Source: Canna indica (Eukaryota > Streptophyta > Magnoliopsida > Zingiberales > Cannaceae). From it: DNA of 64,000 nt. The notes beneath the pieces are model-generated. The model saw only the letters and a program-made list of their open reading frames with translations. It ran no database searches and was not told the origin of the DNA. Below are positions 26,802 through 40,400 of the stretch, piece after piece (position 1 is the first letter of the stretch; each line of letters begins with the position of its first letter). Made by a program: the position numbers and the translations under genes. The DNA is taken from the NCBI GenBank assembly GCA_034359265.1, contig CP136892.1, forward strand, positions 81,584,001 through 81,648,000. The letters run 5' to 3'.

Positions 26802-26989
26802 CTTCATTGTAACACCAGAAGAATGCACCTTTAGTAAAACAGAAAAAATACCCATAATTTCATTTTTTATCTTTATCACAAAATTTGCCCTCACATCTCT
26901 GCTCACTACCATGCCTCCATTTGATTTCTTCTTCATCCCATGCTCAAGTATCTATTAGTTGTCATTGCCTCTCTCAGCCTATAGGTTGA

Positions 26990-27250
26990 CCTCATGTCTC
27001 CTCTCCTCACATCTCTTCCTAGCACTTCCTTCTTCTTCATCTACTATAGCCCAACACTGTTGTAACTTGCTCTCACACCAATGTATTCTACTATAGCCCA
27101 TGTCTCCTCAGGCCATAACTTGCTCTCACACCAATGTACTATAGAGGAGTTGAACTCATATCTCCTCTCCTCACATCGCTTCCTAGCACTTCCTTCATCT
27201 TCATCTACTATAGCCCAACACTGTCATAACTTGCTCAAACACAAATGTAA
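26990..27250. repeat. Degenerate tandem duplication of about 164 bp
   Basis: The block CTCACATCTCTTCCTAGCAC through ATAGCCCAACACTGT (about 27006-27060) recurs at about 27170-27225 with a few changes. A shorter internal CTTGCTCTCACACCAATGTA repeat is also present. The open frame at 27081-27398 is low in complexity and I do not treat it as a gene. Confidence 0.6.
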
Positions 27251-28021
27251 TATAGCATCATTTAGCGATGATGCTGCTTCGAATTGCTACCAACCCACTG
27301 CTTATATAGCACATTCCTATTGTTGCCCATGGACCTACTGGCTCTCTCATATGATTTCCAGTGAGAAATGGGGTTCTCAAATGTTTGCCTTAAATTAACT
27401 CCCACTCAACCTCATCTTGCATTAGCAGGGTTCTTAATAACTTTGTTATAAGTTCTAAGAATTAGACATTATTAAGAACCTTGACTACAAATGTCAAAAC
27501 AGAATTGTAAGAATTGGATATTGTTCAAGACAAAGTCCTTCAATGCAAATACCCAGCTGATATTATTGATTATCCATTTAAAAAACCCTGAACTTCAATA
27601 CCACAAAATGTGATAATAAGATACGAAAGTTATTGTCAATTTACTATCAGATGAAAAGCAGTACCTAAAAATAGTATGTCTACTATGTGACTTTTTGACT
27701 TACAGTGATGCTTTTAAACTACACCATGAATGACTTTCAAGCTAAAGTTACATAATTGTTCTAGCAAGTAGTATGTAACTGTTATGTAATATTTCTGCCA
27801 CTACTGTTGAATATTTGATAAAACCAACATGAATAAACATGTATCAAAAGAATTATTAAAGAATAGAGAGAAATGACTATCCAACTCATCAAGCATCATA
27901 ATCACAGTACTCTGTTCAAGTCTTCCAGATGTATTAGTTAAAAGTAAGAACAATTGAAACCACTTCTTTATCAATTAAGTAATTAAGGCATCTCACAATA
28001 AAGCATTTACTTGATGGAAAT
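27251..28021. other. Spacer to copy B, no gene recognised
   Basis: AT-rich non-coding DNA. Copy B homology begins at about 28022 with ATAGTTATTTGTAAG. Confidence 0.4.
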
Positions 28022-28079
28022 AGTTATTTGTAAGAAAAAATAAAAGCAAAAATCTGAGGAAGCACTCTACCAGGATGTA

Positions 28080-30125
28080 TCAAACTGAGTTAACAGGTAG
28101 ATCATCAACTTTTCCAATTGCCTCCAGTATTGATGAGTATGTAATCATATCATATTGAAAACCCTTTGAGTTCATCTCTTTCATCAGTTTAGCTGCCTCC
28201 TCAAACATACCATAACGGCTTAAAGCACCAAGAACTGTGTTATATGACACAGCATCTGGCTTGATATTAGACTGTTTCATGTTTGAGAGCATCTCCATGG
28301 CACGTATTGGTCCACCTGATTTTGCCACACCATTCAAAATGATATTTAGAGAATTTATATCTGGAACACAACCTTGTTCTTGCATTGTTCGAAGAAGGGA
28401 CTGTGCTTCATCAACCATTCCAATCCTTACCATACCAGACATGAGGGCATTGTAGGCATAGACATCAGGAACACATCCAAGTTGCTTCATTTCCTCAAAA
28501 AGATTTGTTGCTTCTTTTAGGCGACCGCATTTTCCAAAATGCTTGATCATCACAGCATAAACTCTGGAAGTGGAGGAACCACAATTCTCCTTTAATTCCT
28601 GAAATAATTCGCTTGCTGCTTCATAACGTTTGGCTTTTCCAAGAGCATCAATTAAGCTACAATATGCTGCAGGGCATGGAGGAAATCCCTTTTCATCCAT
28701 CTCCTCCAGTAGCATCAAGGCTTTCTCCACCCTGTTTGTTTTACAAAATCCATCAATAAGAATTGAGTAAGTAAAAGCACTAAGGGCAATTCCTTTTTCC
28801 TTCATTTTCTCCAACCAAGATGAAGCTTGCAACGCACCAGTCTTGGAATCAAAATGTGCTTTGATGACAGTATTATATGAAACCACATTTGGTACACATT
28901 GTAAACTTTCCATTTCTCCAAAAAGCTTAATGACATCCTCCAATCGTCCAGCCTTGCCCAAGATGTTCATAAGATTATTTATTAGGACAGTGTCTGACAC
29001 ACAACCTTCTCTTTGCATTTGACGAAAAATATCATAAGCCTCTTCTATTCTTCCAGCCTTGCCTAAGACTTTTATCAATGCGGTGTAAGTGAAAACATTT
29101 GGTACACAACACCGATCCTGCATATCTTGGAACAAGTTCAGAGCCTTTTCAACTTTACCGAATTTGAAATACATTTCCATCAAGGTAGTATAGATCTTTG
29201 TAGTTGGTTGCAACTTGTTTTCTCTCATCTCTTCAAGCAACCGAGAAGCTGAATCCTCACGGCCTAGCTTACAGAATGCCACAATCAGCGCATTATAAGT
29301 CACGGTGTCAGGAAAACAGTTGTACTCATTGCACATCTCATTGTAAAGCTCATGAACCTTGTCATAGTGGCCTTCTTGCATTAACATGATGATCATGCCA
29401 TTATAGGCATGAGAGTTGGGCACACACTTACGAGCCTTTATCTGATAAAAAATTGAGCATGCCTTGTTCACCATCTTTGCTCTGCCGAGGACGCGAATGA
29501 TCTCTGAGAGCTCCATTGGTGTAATTATGCAAGGGCTTCTTACCATTTCTTGGATAGTCCTCCACATCTCGCCAAACAACTGCTCTTCATTCAAGCAGCG
29601 AATCAAAGCCATATATGTTGTTGCATCATGCTCAAAATGCTTCTTTTTGCTAGCCCATCGAAAAAACTGCATCTTTGTGCTAATCTCGACATCAGTTTTC
29701 AGAACTTCTCGGACCAGTCGGTGATCGACTCGTAGCATTAGAACCTCCAAGGCCTTCTCTGCATCAGATCCCCACTTAAATATCTTCAATATTCTTAAGA
29801 ACCTTTCATCCAACGCACGGCCAGTGCGTTTATAATTTTGATTTGATGTCGAGCCCATGCCATCATTTCCTGGCCTCGGAAGCTTGAACATTTGTACAAT
29901 TTCATTTTCTGAGAAAACACAACATGGATAGATAAAAAAACCATGAAAGACATATTGAGGGCTTCACTGAGGAACTGAAGGACAAGAGAAGAGAAAATCA
30001 CATTGCCTATCACCTGTTTGCTTTAATCGCTGACTTAGTTGAGGTGATGAAGAGATAGCGCGCTTTACTAAGGCACAAACACTCCATCTAGTGTGCAATT
30101 GCATTTGAACAGAGTATGGTATCAT
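28080..30125 (-). CDS. P-class pentatricopeptide repeat protein, copy B
   Basis: Duplicate of the gene at 4844-6889. Exons are 30014-30125 and 28080-29908, with the same donor, acceptor and ATG, giving 646 aa. The PPR array and presequence-like exon 1 are unchanged. Only two amino-acid differences from copy A are visible, Ala for Glu and Val for Gly in an ELIKGLGKAG-type repeat, plus a few silent changes. Unlike A it keeps the upstream 1.3 kb with a leader-exon candidate at about 31497-31640, so B is the better candidate for the normally regulated gene. Predicted to act on RNA in mitochondria or plastids; target unknown. Confidence 0.88.
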
Positions 30126-30305
30126 AATCTCCAAGGTCGCAACCAAGTGCACTGAGGGGATAGCTTGCTACTATTCTTCGTTGAACTCAAAGTAATACAA
30201 CATGATTCGAAAAAATATCAGCCTACCAACTTTAATTATGCATACCAGCTGCTACCTGTGTGGGAAATAATGAAAGTTAAACATATTTTCTTCTCCATAC
30301 AGCGT

Positions 30306-31640
30306 GACAACAATTCTATATATTATGCATCAAAATGATTTCACGAAAATGCATTAATTTGGTCAAAAAAGAAACAAAAGAAAAATGCTGACCTAAGAAA
30401 AGAAACCCAAGTCCATTAAGAAACCAACAAGAGGTTAAAAAGATCTAATTCATTACCAAGCCATAATTTGCAGATAACTAAACAGAGCAATCTTAGATAA
30501 AAACTTAATAAAGTACCAAATTTAATTAAATAGGGAAGATAATTAATGGGCAGTCATGATTTTGAACCAGTGCAAGCAAAGCAAAAGGGATTGGAAGGGA
30601 AAAGAGTCTCAAGTACAGAACTAGTTACGAGCTTCATGATGACTTAAATAAGACTTTTTTGCATAAAAATATGAAATTACTTGGTTCTTTACTTTCCTTT
30701 TTATCCCTTTATTTTGTTGGTATTTTTCACAATGGAATAAGAGATAATCCATATCTTTTTTTTTGTTTATCAAACAGACATTTATTCATTGGAAAATAAG
30801 ATGAAAAAGAAAAGCATATCCACTCATATTTATCTACCACTGAGCTAAGGACCCAATTATTAAGTGTTTGGTTAACAATGCATATGCAGATAAATGACAT
30901 CACATCATCTATCATCTTTTGTTTATGTTTTACCAATAAGGTTTAAAGCAATTATATTAAAATTAATTAACAAAATTAGCTAATATGTAATGAGTGAATA
31001 TTACAAGGTATTTGCACAATTTGGAATGCACGTCCTATAACCTATTTGAGAAGAAGAGCATGGTGCGTTCGAAGTGTAATTATCATTGAGCCAAAAGGAT
31101 CGCAATTGTATCTGTGGAATATTCAACCCCTTTGAAATTAGAATAGGGTGCTTATTTAAGTGAAAGATTACAGCCCTAGATTTACAAGATTGAAGGGTGA
31201 CAGGATAAAACAAAGCAATGACATCTGTCATTTATGTTTCAGCTATATCTGATTAATAAAAACTCACCGAAACTTGCAGGTGTTGATCGACAAATGATGT
31301 TCTCCAAATCCTGCATAATTTTTTTATGTGAAATAAAACAAGATGAAGAATGAGGAGGAGGAAAGGGAGAAGGAGAGAAAAGGTGAAGAAAAAGTTGAGG
31401 ATTACAGTGGACAAAGTAAGTTCTATGGGGAAGGAAAAGAAAATTAGAGAGGGGGAAGAAGACAAAGATTATAAGAAAAGAGAAGGCGATACTCACTGAT
31501 GACGGCTAGCCCATGAAGAAGAACATGGATCACCGGAGGTGCAGTCGCGACAGAAAGCGGAAACCTCGTTCTTTTTCCGACGATACCTAATACCACTCCC
31601 CTCCGGTTTTCTTAATCGGGCTGCAACGGATTTGGGTCCA
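30306..31640 (-). other. Copy-B-only upstream segment with probable PPR leader exon
   Basis: Absent from copy A. On the minus strand the stretch from about 31640 to 31497 is GC-richer than its surroundings and ends in a textbook donor, CATCA/GTGAGT. A CCCCTCAG acceptor lies just before PPR exon 1 (near 30154). This fits a 5' UTR exon spliced to the PPR gene. The remainder is AT-rich with a purine-rich run (31340-31480) and no recognisable protein. Confidence 0.5.
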
Positions 31641-31706
31641 TATTCAGCCCGTGTTCAGTCTATGCATATCGAGAGACACAGCGGATTGGCTATACACAAT
31701 CCAATC

Positions 31707-33000
31707 CAATCCGCTGTTGGGTCTGGGTCATGACATCTCGATGTGCAAGCTAAGCATAGCATCTAGAACATACTGTTGCATCATTTCTTTCTTTTTCAGT
31801 TTGTTGTCCTCATCAAAGTAAAACAGAGACAAAATGAACTCATTGGGGTTTTTTGGAGAAGAGGAGTACTTTGATACTATTTCTTGTTTTGGCTGGAGAG
31901 GAGAATGAATGGGAGGTAACTGGAGGCGAGGAATAATACAAAAATTGATTACCTCCAGAATTGGTTGTCACTAAAAGTTTTGTTTTGGTTGATTTTACCC
32001 CTGGTCATTGTTGAATGAAACCTAAAATCCTCCCCTCCTACTTTACAACCAAACAAGATGGAGCAAAATATTTCTTTCCTCCACTTCCTTTTTCATTGTT
32101 GAACCAATCTCCTCCTCTCCTCCCTTCACCTCACCTCACCTCACCCCAAGCTACCTCTCCCCTCTTTTGAACCAAACACAGTGGTGTAACATGATTTATC
32201 AATTTAGACCTCAAGTTAAATAGCTGGGCAGGTAGAGACTTAAAAATCTAAAATCAAGTTATCCACGAACAAATCAGATTGAAGGAGGACTAGAAAGTAC
32301 AGGGTCCAAAAAGTTAAGCAACCAAAAATTGCAGAGACAGCTTCATTGAAAGAAAAAAAGACCTGCTTAACAGATTCTGCAATCTCGGGTCCAATTCCAT
32401 CACCGGGAAAGAGAGTCGCACGGATCGGCTCTCTAGGAGAAGCGGAAGTGGAGAAAGATTGCCCTAATGCTGGAAAAATCCTGCTTGAAGTATGGTTGGT
32501 CGAACTCCTCTGAAGGAGCCGCCGAAGCGCCATTGGTGAAGGCAGCTTAACAGATCAATCTGCAAGAACGAAACGATCAACTTCGACGACCGAAGACAGG
32601 TAAAATTGAGAACGCGACCACGATACGACATTGGAATCGAGAATCAAATTAAGAGGGGAAAAAAAGTGGCCACGAGGACTACAAAAGAAAAGGGGCTTTC
32701 ACACAATGCTCACATCTCAAAGGATAAGAACTGATGTGTGCAATAGATTTTACAGATCAACTCTAAACCCTAGCAGCTAAAAATCACAAAAAGCCTAGAC
32801 CTAAACAGTCCAAATAACAAGGAAGCCATCAAACATGGCAGCACATAAGCTGTAAATTACGGGAAACACCAAAGATGACATGAGAAAGAGAAACCAAGGG
32901 GGGGGGTGGGAAATATCAGAGAAGAGAGCAGGCGACCTTCTATGTCTGTGTTCTCCAGCGACGGCTCTCCAAAACGGCTGCTGATGCCCGGTGGAGAACT
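31707..33000 (-). pseudogene. IDH 5' fragment (promoter, exon 1, partial intron 1), copy B
   Basis: Third copy of the IDH 5' end. Exon 1 is at 32363-32533 with the same 57 codons and an intact GT donor. It keeps the CCAGCGACGGCTCTCC 5'-flank block that copy A2 lost, then stops matching at GGAGAACTT (33000). No downstream IDH exon follows. Same strand as, and upstream of, PPR copy B. Confidence 0.85.
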
Positions 33001-33332
33001 TGCAATAAGTCAATTTTAATTCAATATTTAAGAATATTTTATAAATTATTATTATCATTATGTTAAAATAATTATTTAAAATTAATTTCATAATTTTAAG
33101 ATGAAAATTTGTTAAAATCAAATTTTAAGTATTAAATTATTAATATCCGACTCTTTTATCCAGAGTCAACACAAACATAGGATTTCAAAATCTTATCTTT
33201 TTTATCTTCTTATCCGAGAATTCAACAAACGCTAGATATGATATAAAATTATCCCACGTGTTTCTTATCCTAGTTAATTCCAAGTGAATTCCTATCCGTC
33301 TGAAATCCTATCCTGCCAAACAAACGCGCCAT
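33001..33332. other. Copy-B-specific AT-rich stretch
   Basis: Replaces the unrelated 8522-9066 of copy A. It ends in CCAAACAAACGCGCC, typical of the edge of plant MITEs, but no matching left end is evident. Confidence 0.4.
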
Positions 33333-33369
33333 TACTTGTTTGTGGATTCCATTCGAAATTCGAGAGAAT

Positions 33370-33740
33370 TTTGGAAAATCATAAATATATTTTAGATTTT
33401 TAAGAAAATCATAATTATTTTGGTCAACTTTTTAAATTATTTCTTAATTTTTATAGCCCAATTGGTTCATTTAAAAATCAATTTTGATTTTGATTTAAAT
33501 TTTTTGAATGATTCAATATAAAATCGGTTCAACTATCCATACAAATGAATAGTTGAGTTTTGCATTGAATCGTGCAAAAAGAACTTAAACAGGAATCAAA
33601 ATCGATTTTTTAAATGAGCCGGTTGGATTTTAAAAATTAAGGAGTAATTTGAAGAATTGACCAAAATAGTTATAATTTTTTAAAATTTAAAATATACTTA
33701 TGATTTTCACAAATATGAAAAAAAATTATTATGATTTTTT
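33370..33740. repeat. Imperfect foldback element, copy B
   Basis: Counterpart of 9107-9490, with the same inverted arms around a spacer and a few base differences. Confidence 0.6.
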
Positions 33741-34461
33741 CAAATTTCTCAAAATTTAAAACAAATTATATGAAGCGCAATCAATTAATTTTATTATTCC
33801 TTCTCTTAAATTATTTGGCATCAAATCCCCATTACGTCTCTCCATAACGGAGCAGTTTTGAATATTTTAAATAAGTTAATTTATGTTTAAAACAAATTTG
33901 TCTATTTGAGTTGATATTATTAAAATATTTATTTATTTATTAAATATTATATTCTATTAAAAATATACGTATTCAGTATTCTATTTTTAAAATCAATATA
34001 CTATTCCATTTTCAATATATAATTTTATTAAAATAAAATATCATTTGTTATTCTATTTTATCAAATACAACATACAAAGATATTTCGGTTATCTTTCAGA
34101 TATGATAACCAAAATAATGTGTGGACAATTTTCAAACTGATTTATATCCTTCTCCGGAGGATACCATTTTAGCTATGAAGAAAATTATAGCGCTACCATG
34201 GTGCATTCATTCTGCTGGCTCAACAGTACTTTCGAACAAAACGGAGAGATGCATTACGCAGCTAACAAACAATATAAAATTCTGTCAGATCTTGGGAACA
34301 TAGATAAATAGATAATGATTTCAGAACAGAGGCAGTGAATCTATCTATGATGACAACTAGATTCGGACCAAGAAACAAAGACTAAATGTTCTCAGCAGGG
34401 CCTTGCTTGATAGGAATGCCTTTTACATAAGAATTATGACTTTGGGGATGGGAATCTCTGG

Positions 34462-37400
34462 TCAAATGCAATATGAACTCAGCTGCTCATTTACCTCTCT
34501 GAACTTCTCTTTCAGTCTCTGTAACTGCTAGCAATACATACTGAGTTAGTAAACAACATAGACATCACAGCATGATAAATGTGAATGGTCAAAAGCCAAT
34601 ACCCGTTTCGACTCGATCTCCAGTTCTCGCTTGCGCTGTCCAAGTGAATGGCGTAGCTGGGTTATGTCAAAAATATGGTCCAAGTCATCTCCAAAGGCTA
34701 ACTCCAGGTCTTCACGCAGAAGAGCTGGCAACTTGTCAACTACCGGCATGAGGAAAAAGCAATTGAACTGCAGAGCAGAGTAAAGAATACATGTGCGAGT
34801 TAAATCGCACAACGTTTAGAGGATACTACTTAGCTAGAAGAATAAAACAATGACAGCCACATCATTCTGGCGCCTGCACTATTTCCTCAAGTGGGCTACA
34901 ATGTTTCAAGAAGCACAATACACGGAGTTTCCATCAAAAAATTACTAGCATGTGGCATATAGAAGAATTCAATGTAATGGCTAAGAGACGAAGCTTGCAA
35001 TATGTTGAACAGAAATTCTTGATTACCCATGCCACGCTCCCATCGTATTCTTAGGCAGAAAATAACACACTTACCCATGCAAGTATGAAGAATAACCATG
35101 TTGAATGCAAAACATAAAACATCACTGCCAAAGCAACAGATTGTAGGCACTATGGAGTTAACTTGAAAGGAGAATTGATGATTAATCATTTATCATCAGC
35201 AATCAAAATATACATGTAAGTAACTATTCTCTGAAGATCATAGTAGAACAATCAAACCATTTTGTTCACTTCTTTTAGAAAAAGCATAAAACATGCAATC
35301 TTCCAATTAAGTATCAACAAAAACTCCAATTGCGAGCAGGTTATGCAACTACTCCTGAGAGTACTAGAGTTAATGTGATAATATCACAGCTTTACAAATG
35401 TTGTCTTAACACTAGAGATGCGACTGAATCAAAGAAAGTTCAGTATGCTTTAACTAAGATACCAAGCAGTAAGACTGTAGAACTGGTGAAGGCACTTTAA
35501 CCGAAAAATGTCCAAGGATAATTATCTTAACAAGAATGTTCATCATTGCCACTGAGTCACTGACTCTTCATTAACAGTTTGTTCTGAAAAACAAAAGGCA
35601 TCCATGTATAAAACTAGAGGTCCTACAAGCCCAAAAATTATATTCAATTGTGAAAAGAAAATGTATCAAGGGTCAATATCTTAATCCATAACTGCCTGTT
35701 TGCTAACCAGATTGAACTTCTCTCTCTAAATTCGTAACCAATTTTGAAGATTTGATCATAATTCATAAGCATCAGCATCAATGTCTACTCAAAACCAAAA
35801 TTCATTGACACCAGGAAACAACATGCATATCTTTACATGCAAGCATAAAAACGGCAACTTATCTACTTAAACATGGGCATTGATGAATGAACCCTTTACT
35901 GTATTTTACATAAGTGTTTGGACTATAAGAATTTGAAAACTAAAAGAAACCTAATCATTAATCATGAAGAAAGATCAAGAACATTCACCAAAAACAATCA
36001 AAATACCTTCAATTCTGTGGATACCAGAAAATGCTCTTTAATCCCATGGAAAATTTGATGTACCAAGGCATAAACAATCCTTTCTGATGAAGGAGCCAGT
36101 CTTCGGTTCCACAGTGTGCTATCCAAAAGATCAACAAGCCTTGTTTCTGCTGTGGGATTGCATGGAATTGAGTCATAACCTGGTGCGGAGTGGTTAGGTT
36201 TTGAATCTGCTTTCAATCTGTCAGATTTGTTGTCATTTGACCCCAAGTATGATTCCTGCTGAACACCTGATGGAACAGAGTTAGCACTAAACTGCTCTGC
36301 ACCAGCAAATGAGTCCAAGAATTGGCGTAATCCAGCACGATTCTGTCGTTTGAGCATACCAGCACAAAGTAGCAGAATGATTTTATAAATATGTCAATTG
36401 TAAATGGTCCAAGAGATACTATCCAAAGTCCGAACCTTGTTATGGAGGGACCAAGTGACATAGCGCGTAGTGCTTACCAAGTCTTCCATACATCTGAATA
36501 GATACAGAATAAGACAGTTGCAGAAATCTCTAAGCAAAAAAGCACTTTCAGTGGACATTAACCATCTATTAAGAATGTTAAGAATTATAAAATGAGTATA
36601 TATACTCTCTCCTAATAGCTTAAGCAGCTTTTGTGAAAGTTAGCTTTCCAAGAGATCATATGCAGTTCTGTAAACAGTCAACAGTGCGAACTAAATTATG
36701 CATCAGCCCCATGACTTATGTTGCCGCTGAACAAAATTCAGATTAGAGGCAAGTAGGCAAAAGTAGGAAAAATGGTGAATCAAACATTTTGAAGGTTATA
36801 TGCACTATCAAAAAATTTCATTGCATATATTTGGAGAATAATTATATATCTTCGGAAAGTATAAGCAAAATTACTTGTCACGACATGCCCGTTCAGTTGA
36901 TTCAGCAAAACTGTTGAAGGCTGTCTCAACACGTCTCAAGAAAACTTCATGGCCACTAAGATATTCTCCATCTTTCTGTTGACATTCAATCATTAGAAAC
37001 TAAAATTATAATGAGGCAGTAACAGGTCATGAAACATATATTTTGGAGGAACCATACCTGCAATAGATACATGGAGATGGGAAGTAACCTCTTTAAAATG
37101 TGCAAAAGCCTAAAGCCCAACTGTTGGAATAAACAATAACAGTTAGATGAGTTCGAACAGATTAATAAATGGACCATTCCACTTTTGGACCTGATTAGGC
37201 TTTCCAAAATGTTGATGTTTTCCTTCTAGATTGCAAGCATTCAGTGGCCTATATCATGCAAATAAAATAACAACTACCATTTTGATGTTTTCTAGTACCA
37301 GAAATAAATAAATAGATAAAGAATATATATTATGTTGAAACCATTACTTGAATATTTAGGAAAGCAAGTATGTGACAGCAAAGATATCCCCCAATAACAA

Positions 37401-40400
37401 GGAGATTAAGGTTCAGTTTGGCAACAATGAGAAAAGATATGAAATGTCTCTACAATTACTAGGAGAACGTTGCCCACACAAACACCAAGACCTGTTGCAG
37501 GAGAATGTTAAGTTCAATGGAATATTGCAGGAACAGAACTTATCCACAGAAAATGCAGGTAATAAAGAAAAAATATGAAGATAAAATTGTGAAAGAAGTT
37601 TACTTGATTTAATAGTAAATTAAAAACAAAAGCTACCCAATAGCAACAAGGCACTGTAACAAAACAACAGCAATCTGATGTGAGGCTCTTTAGAGTCAGG
37701 ATATAGAATGGAATATTTGTACACAAGATAATTCTACTATGTTAAAGTATTTTCAAGGAGATGTAACATCTACTTATGGACAGACAAGCTCCTGAGTCAT
37801 TTCGAAATAACAATAGATTAGCCAGCTCGAAGGCCTTTTCTAAAGTACAACAGACAACTAAATATTTAAGGTGTTATATCATTTGCTCTTGATATAACTG
37901 ATCTCAAAGAATAAATAAAACTAGAGTGGCAGAAGGAAGCCAAAAGATTTAATTTGAAATGGAATAAAAGTATAGCACAAGAGCAATCATATTGAGATGT
38001 GGAAATCAGGATATAGATGAAATGAAGCCCCAGGTTTCACAAAGCATGAGCATGAATAGGCTAGATTTTATGAAGAGCCATTCATGATCTTTTGTTATCA
38101 TCAATTAATATATGTCACAGAAAAACACACACAATGCAAGCGAAAAAACATAAATAGGGTAGATTAAGGCATAAGCCACATAACTAATACTGATAATAAA
38201 GAATAAATAAATAAGATAATTAGTTTCTTCTCCATCTAGTGCGAAAATGGAACCATGAAAGACTTAAATAAAATATAAAGAAAGAGAACTAAGATGATAC
38301 TGAATTATGAACCTGATGAAGGAATGGCTCAAAGGTATCACGAGCTTTGGCAACAGCAATTACACAGGCCGTCCTAGGACAACGATAGATAAATAAACAA
38401 GCTATTGAATCAAATGAACCAGGCATCACAACTACAATTAAATACCTAGAGTAGTTTGTTCCATCATGAATATCTTCAACTCCACATGCATTTACAATCT
38501 CCTCCCTAGTAATTGGAGGACACTTGACAGCTCCAACAACAAGACGAAATTCTGCCATAGCACGATGGTATTGTGCACCACCATAAAGACGCATTCCAGC
38601 ATTCTGAGAAGACAATGTTTTCAGGATTATTAAACCAATAGTCTGAACTGAGCACAACTTCTGCAACGAGAACTTAAGTTGCAAATGATGCCGAAGAGGC
38701 AAAGAGGTGAAAAATATCTGAAGCAATTACAATTTACATGTATAGTGATGTCATAATAGAGGAGAGAATTTAGTAATTTACAGGCATCATCTTGTGTGGA
38801 AGCTGAAGACCATCAGTTCCTGTAAAAGTTCCACCTGTTGTCCTCTCATCCAGCAATGATTCTCCTGCAAAGTAAACAATTCAAGCTTGCACAGGTAACA
38901 TTATGAAGCATCTTTGGATAAACAACAACAATGAAGGAATAATTATTTTGTAAATGCAAGTTCCTGTGACAAGTGGATCTAACTATGGTTAACAAAATGT
39001 TAATTACTCGTAGAATGAAAATATAGATGGATTACCGAATTTATCAGGAGGTGCAACAACTGTGCCTTTCAATAGCAAAGACAACTGAAAAAAGAACTAA
39101 TTTATCATCACAAATTTTAACAAGAAAAATAAAATATAAAAGTCATAGACATATGTAACAAATAATTAAGTATTCCTAGAGTAGGCAATGCAGTTTAACA
39201 GTTAAGTTGTTCATCATCGGCATCATAATTTGTACTTATATTTGGCCAGATTAAGATACGAATTGAAAAACAAATGAAAGACCTTGGTCAGAAAAGAATC
39301 ATGGAATGCACGACCCTTCTCCTTCAATTTTGTTTCATCCAAGTTGCTGTAAGCACAAGGAGCGGGAAAAAAAATATCAGAAAGTTTTTAAACTGAAGTT
39401 TTTGCTCCAATATAATTCCATTACAGACCTAAAACAACTACAAAAAACATAAACTATAAGTCAATAGACCAACTTTAAATATGCCTTATCTTAACTTATA
39501 ACACAGATAATAAGTATTCACCTAATTTCTTGATTGATGTCCCGTAACTTCCTTGTACTACTCCGGAGTTCCTTCTCCAATAGTGGAATAATTAGTGGGA
39601 CACTGTCCATGTACCTTTAGCACAATATTTCATATGGAGGCATGGAGTAAAACATTTGAAAGTCCAAAAGCAAATCAGAATCAGGAAGAAAAATGAACAA
39701 ATATCTGTACCTTTTCTGCAATAGTTCTTCCAAAAATGACCTAAGTCTACTCACACCTATTCTACTTCTTTCCTCCTTTGACAATTCTCTACCTAGCTTT
39801 TCCTCTAAAGATGCAATGTCTTCCATTTCTCTCAAACAAATGGCCTGGATTCAAGAAAAAATAAAATGAAGATAGAAGAGACAAGTAAGATTAAACTCAA
39901 CAGTTGTTTAATAAAACTTTAATAGTTAGTTTCACAACCATTCCTAAGACACAGATTCATGAACATTTTTTAGTGATCTTAAATTACTAATACACACAAG
40001 ATTTGCCGAACATACAATGTGTGCAATTCTAATGCCAGACGTGCAAGTATATCACATCTTCCAATATGGAAACAATTTGAAATGCAGGAATATAAAAATT
40101 GTATGGGCCAGTGTCTAGCAAATTAAGTAATACAAAAAGACTCTTAAGATAAAAAATGTAAGTAATTAGGATTGACCAATCACATTAGTGAATTAAGTAG
40201 CATGAAGGAAACAGAACTTTCTTAAACTCTTCGTTGGATCGATAAACTGCTTCATTTCCAGAGCCAACTCTTCCAGAGGGCACAGAAGTGAAGAAGGGTG
40301 AACCACCCAGTAAAAATCCATCCAATGTACAAGCAGGTGGTCTAAGAAAAACTTCAACATCTGCAGCCCGGGAAAACTGTGGAATTTTTGTGTCAAGCTT

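Noticed and set aside
27081..27398. Plus-strand frame of 105 codons as a gene
   Set aside because: Low-complexity Ser/His/Leu composition produced by a degenerate tandem repeat.
31497..31640. Cys-containing reading (FCRDCTSGDPC) in the PPR leader candidate as a zinc-finger gene fragment
   Set aside because: Too short, no downstream exon of any zinc-finger family and no start codon; a leader exon is the simpler reading.
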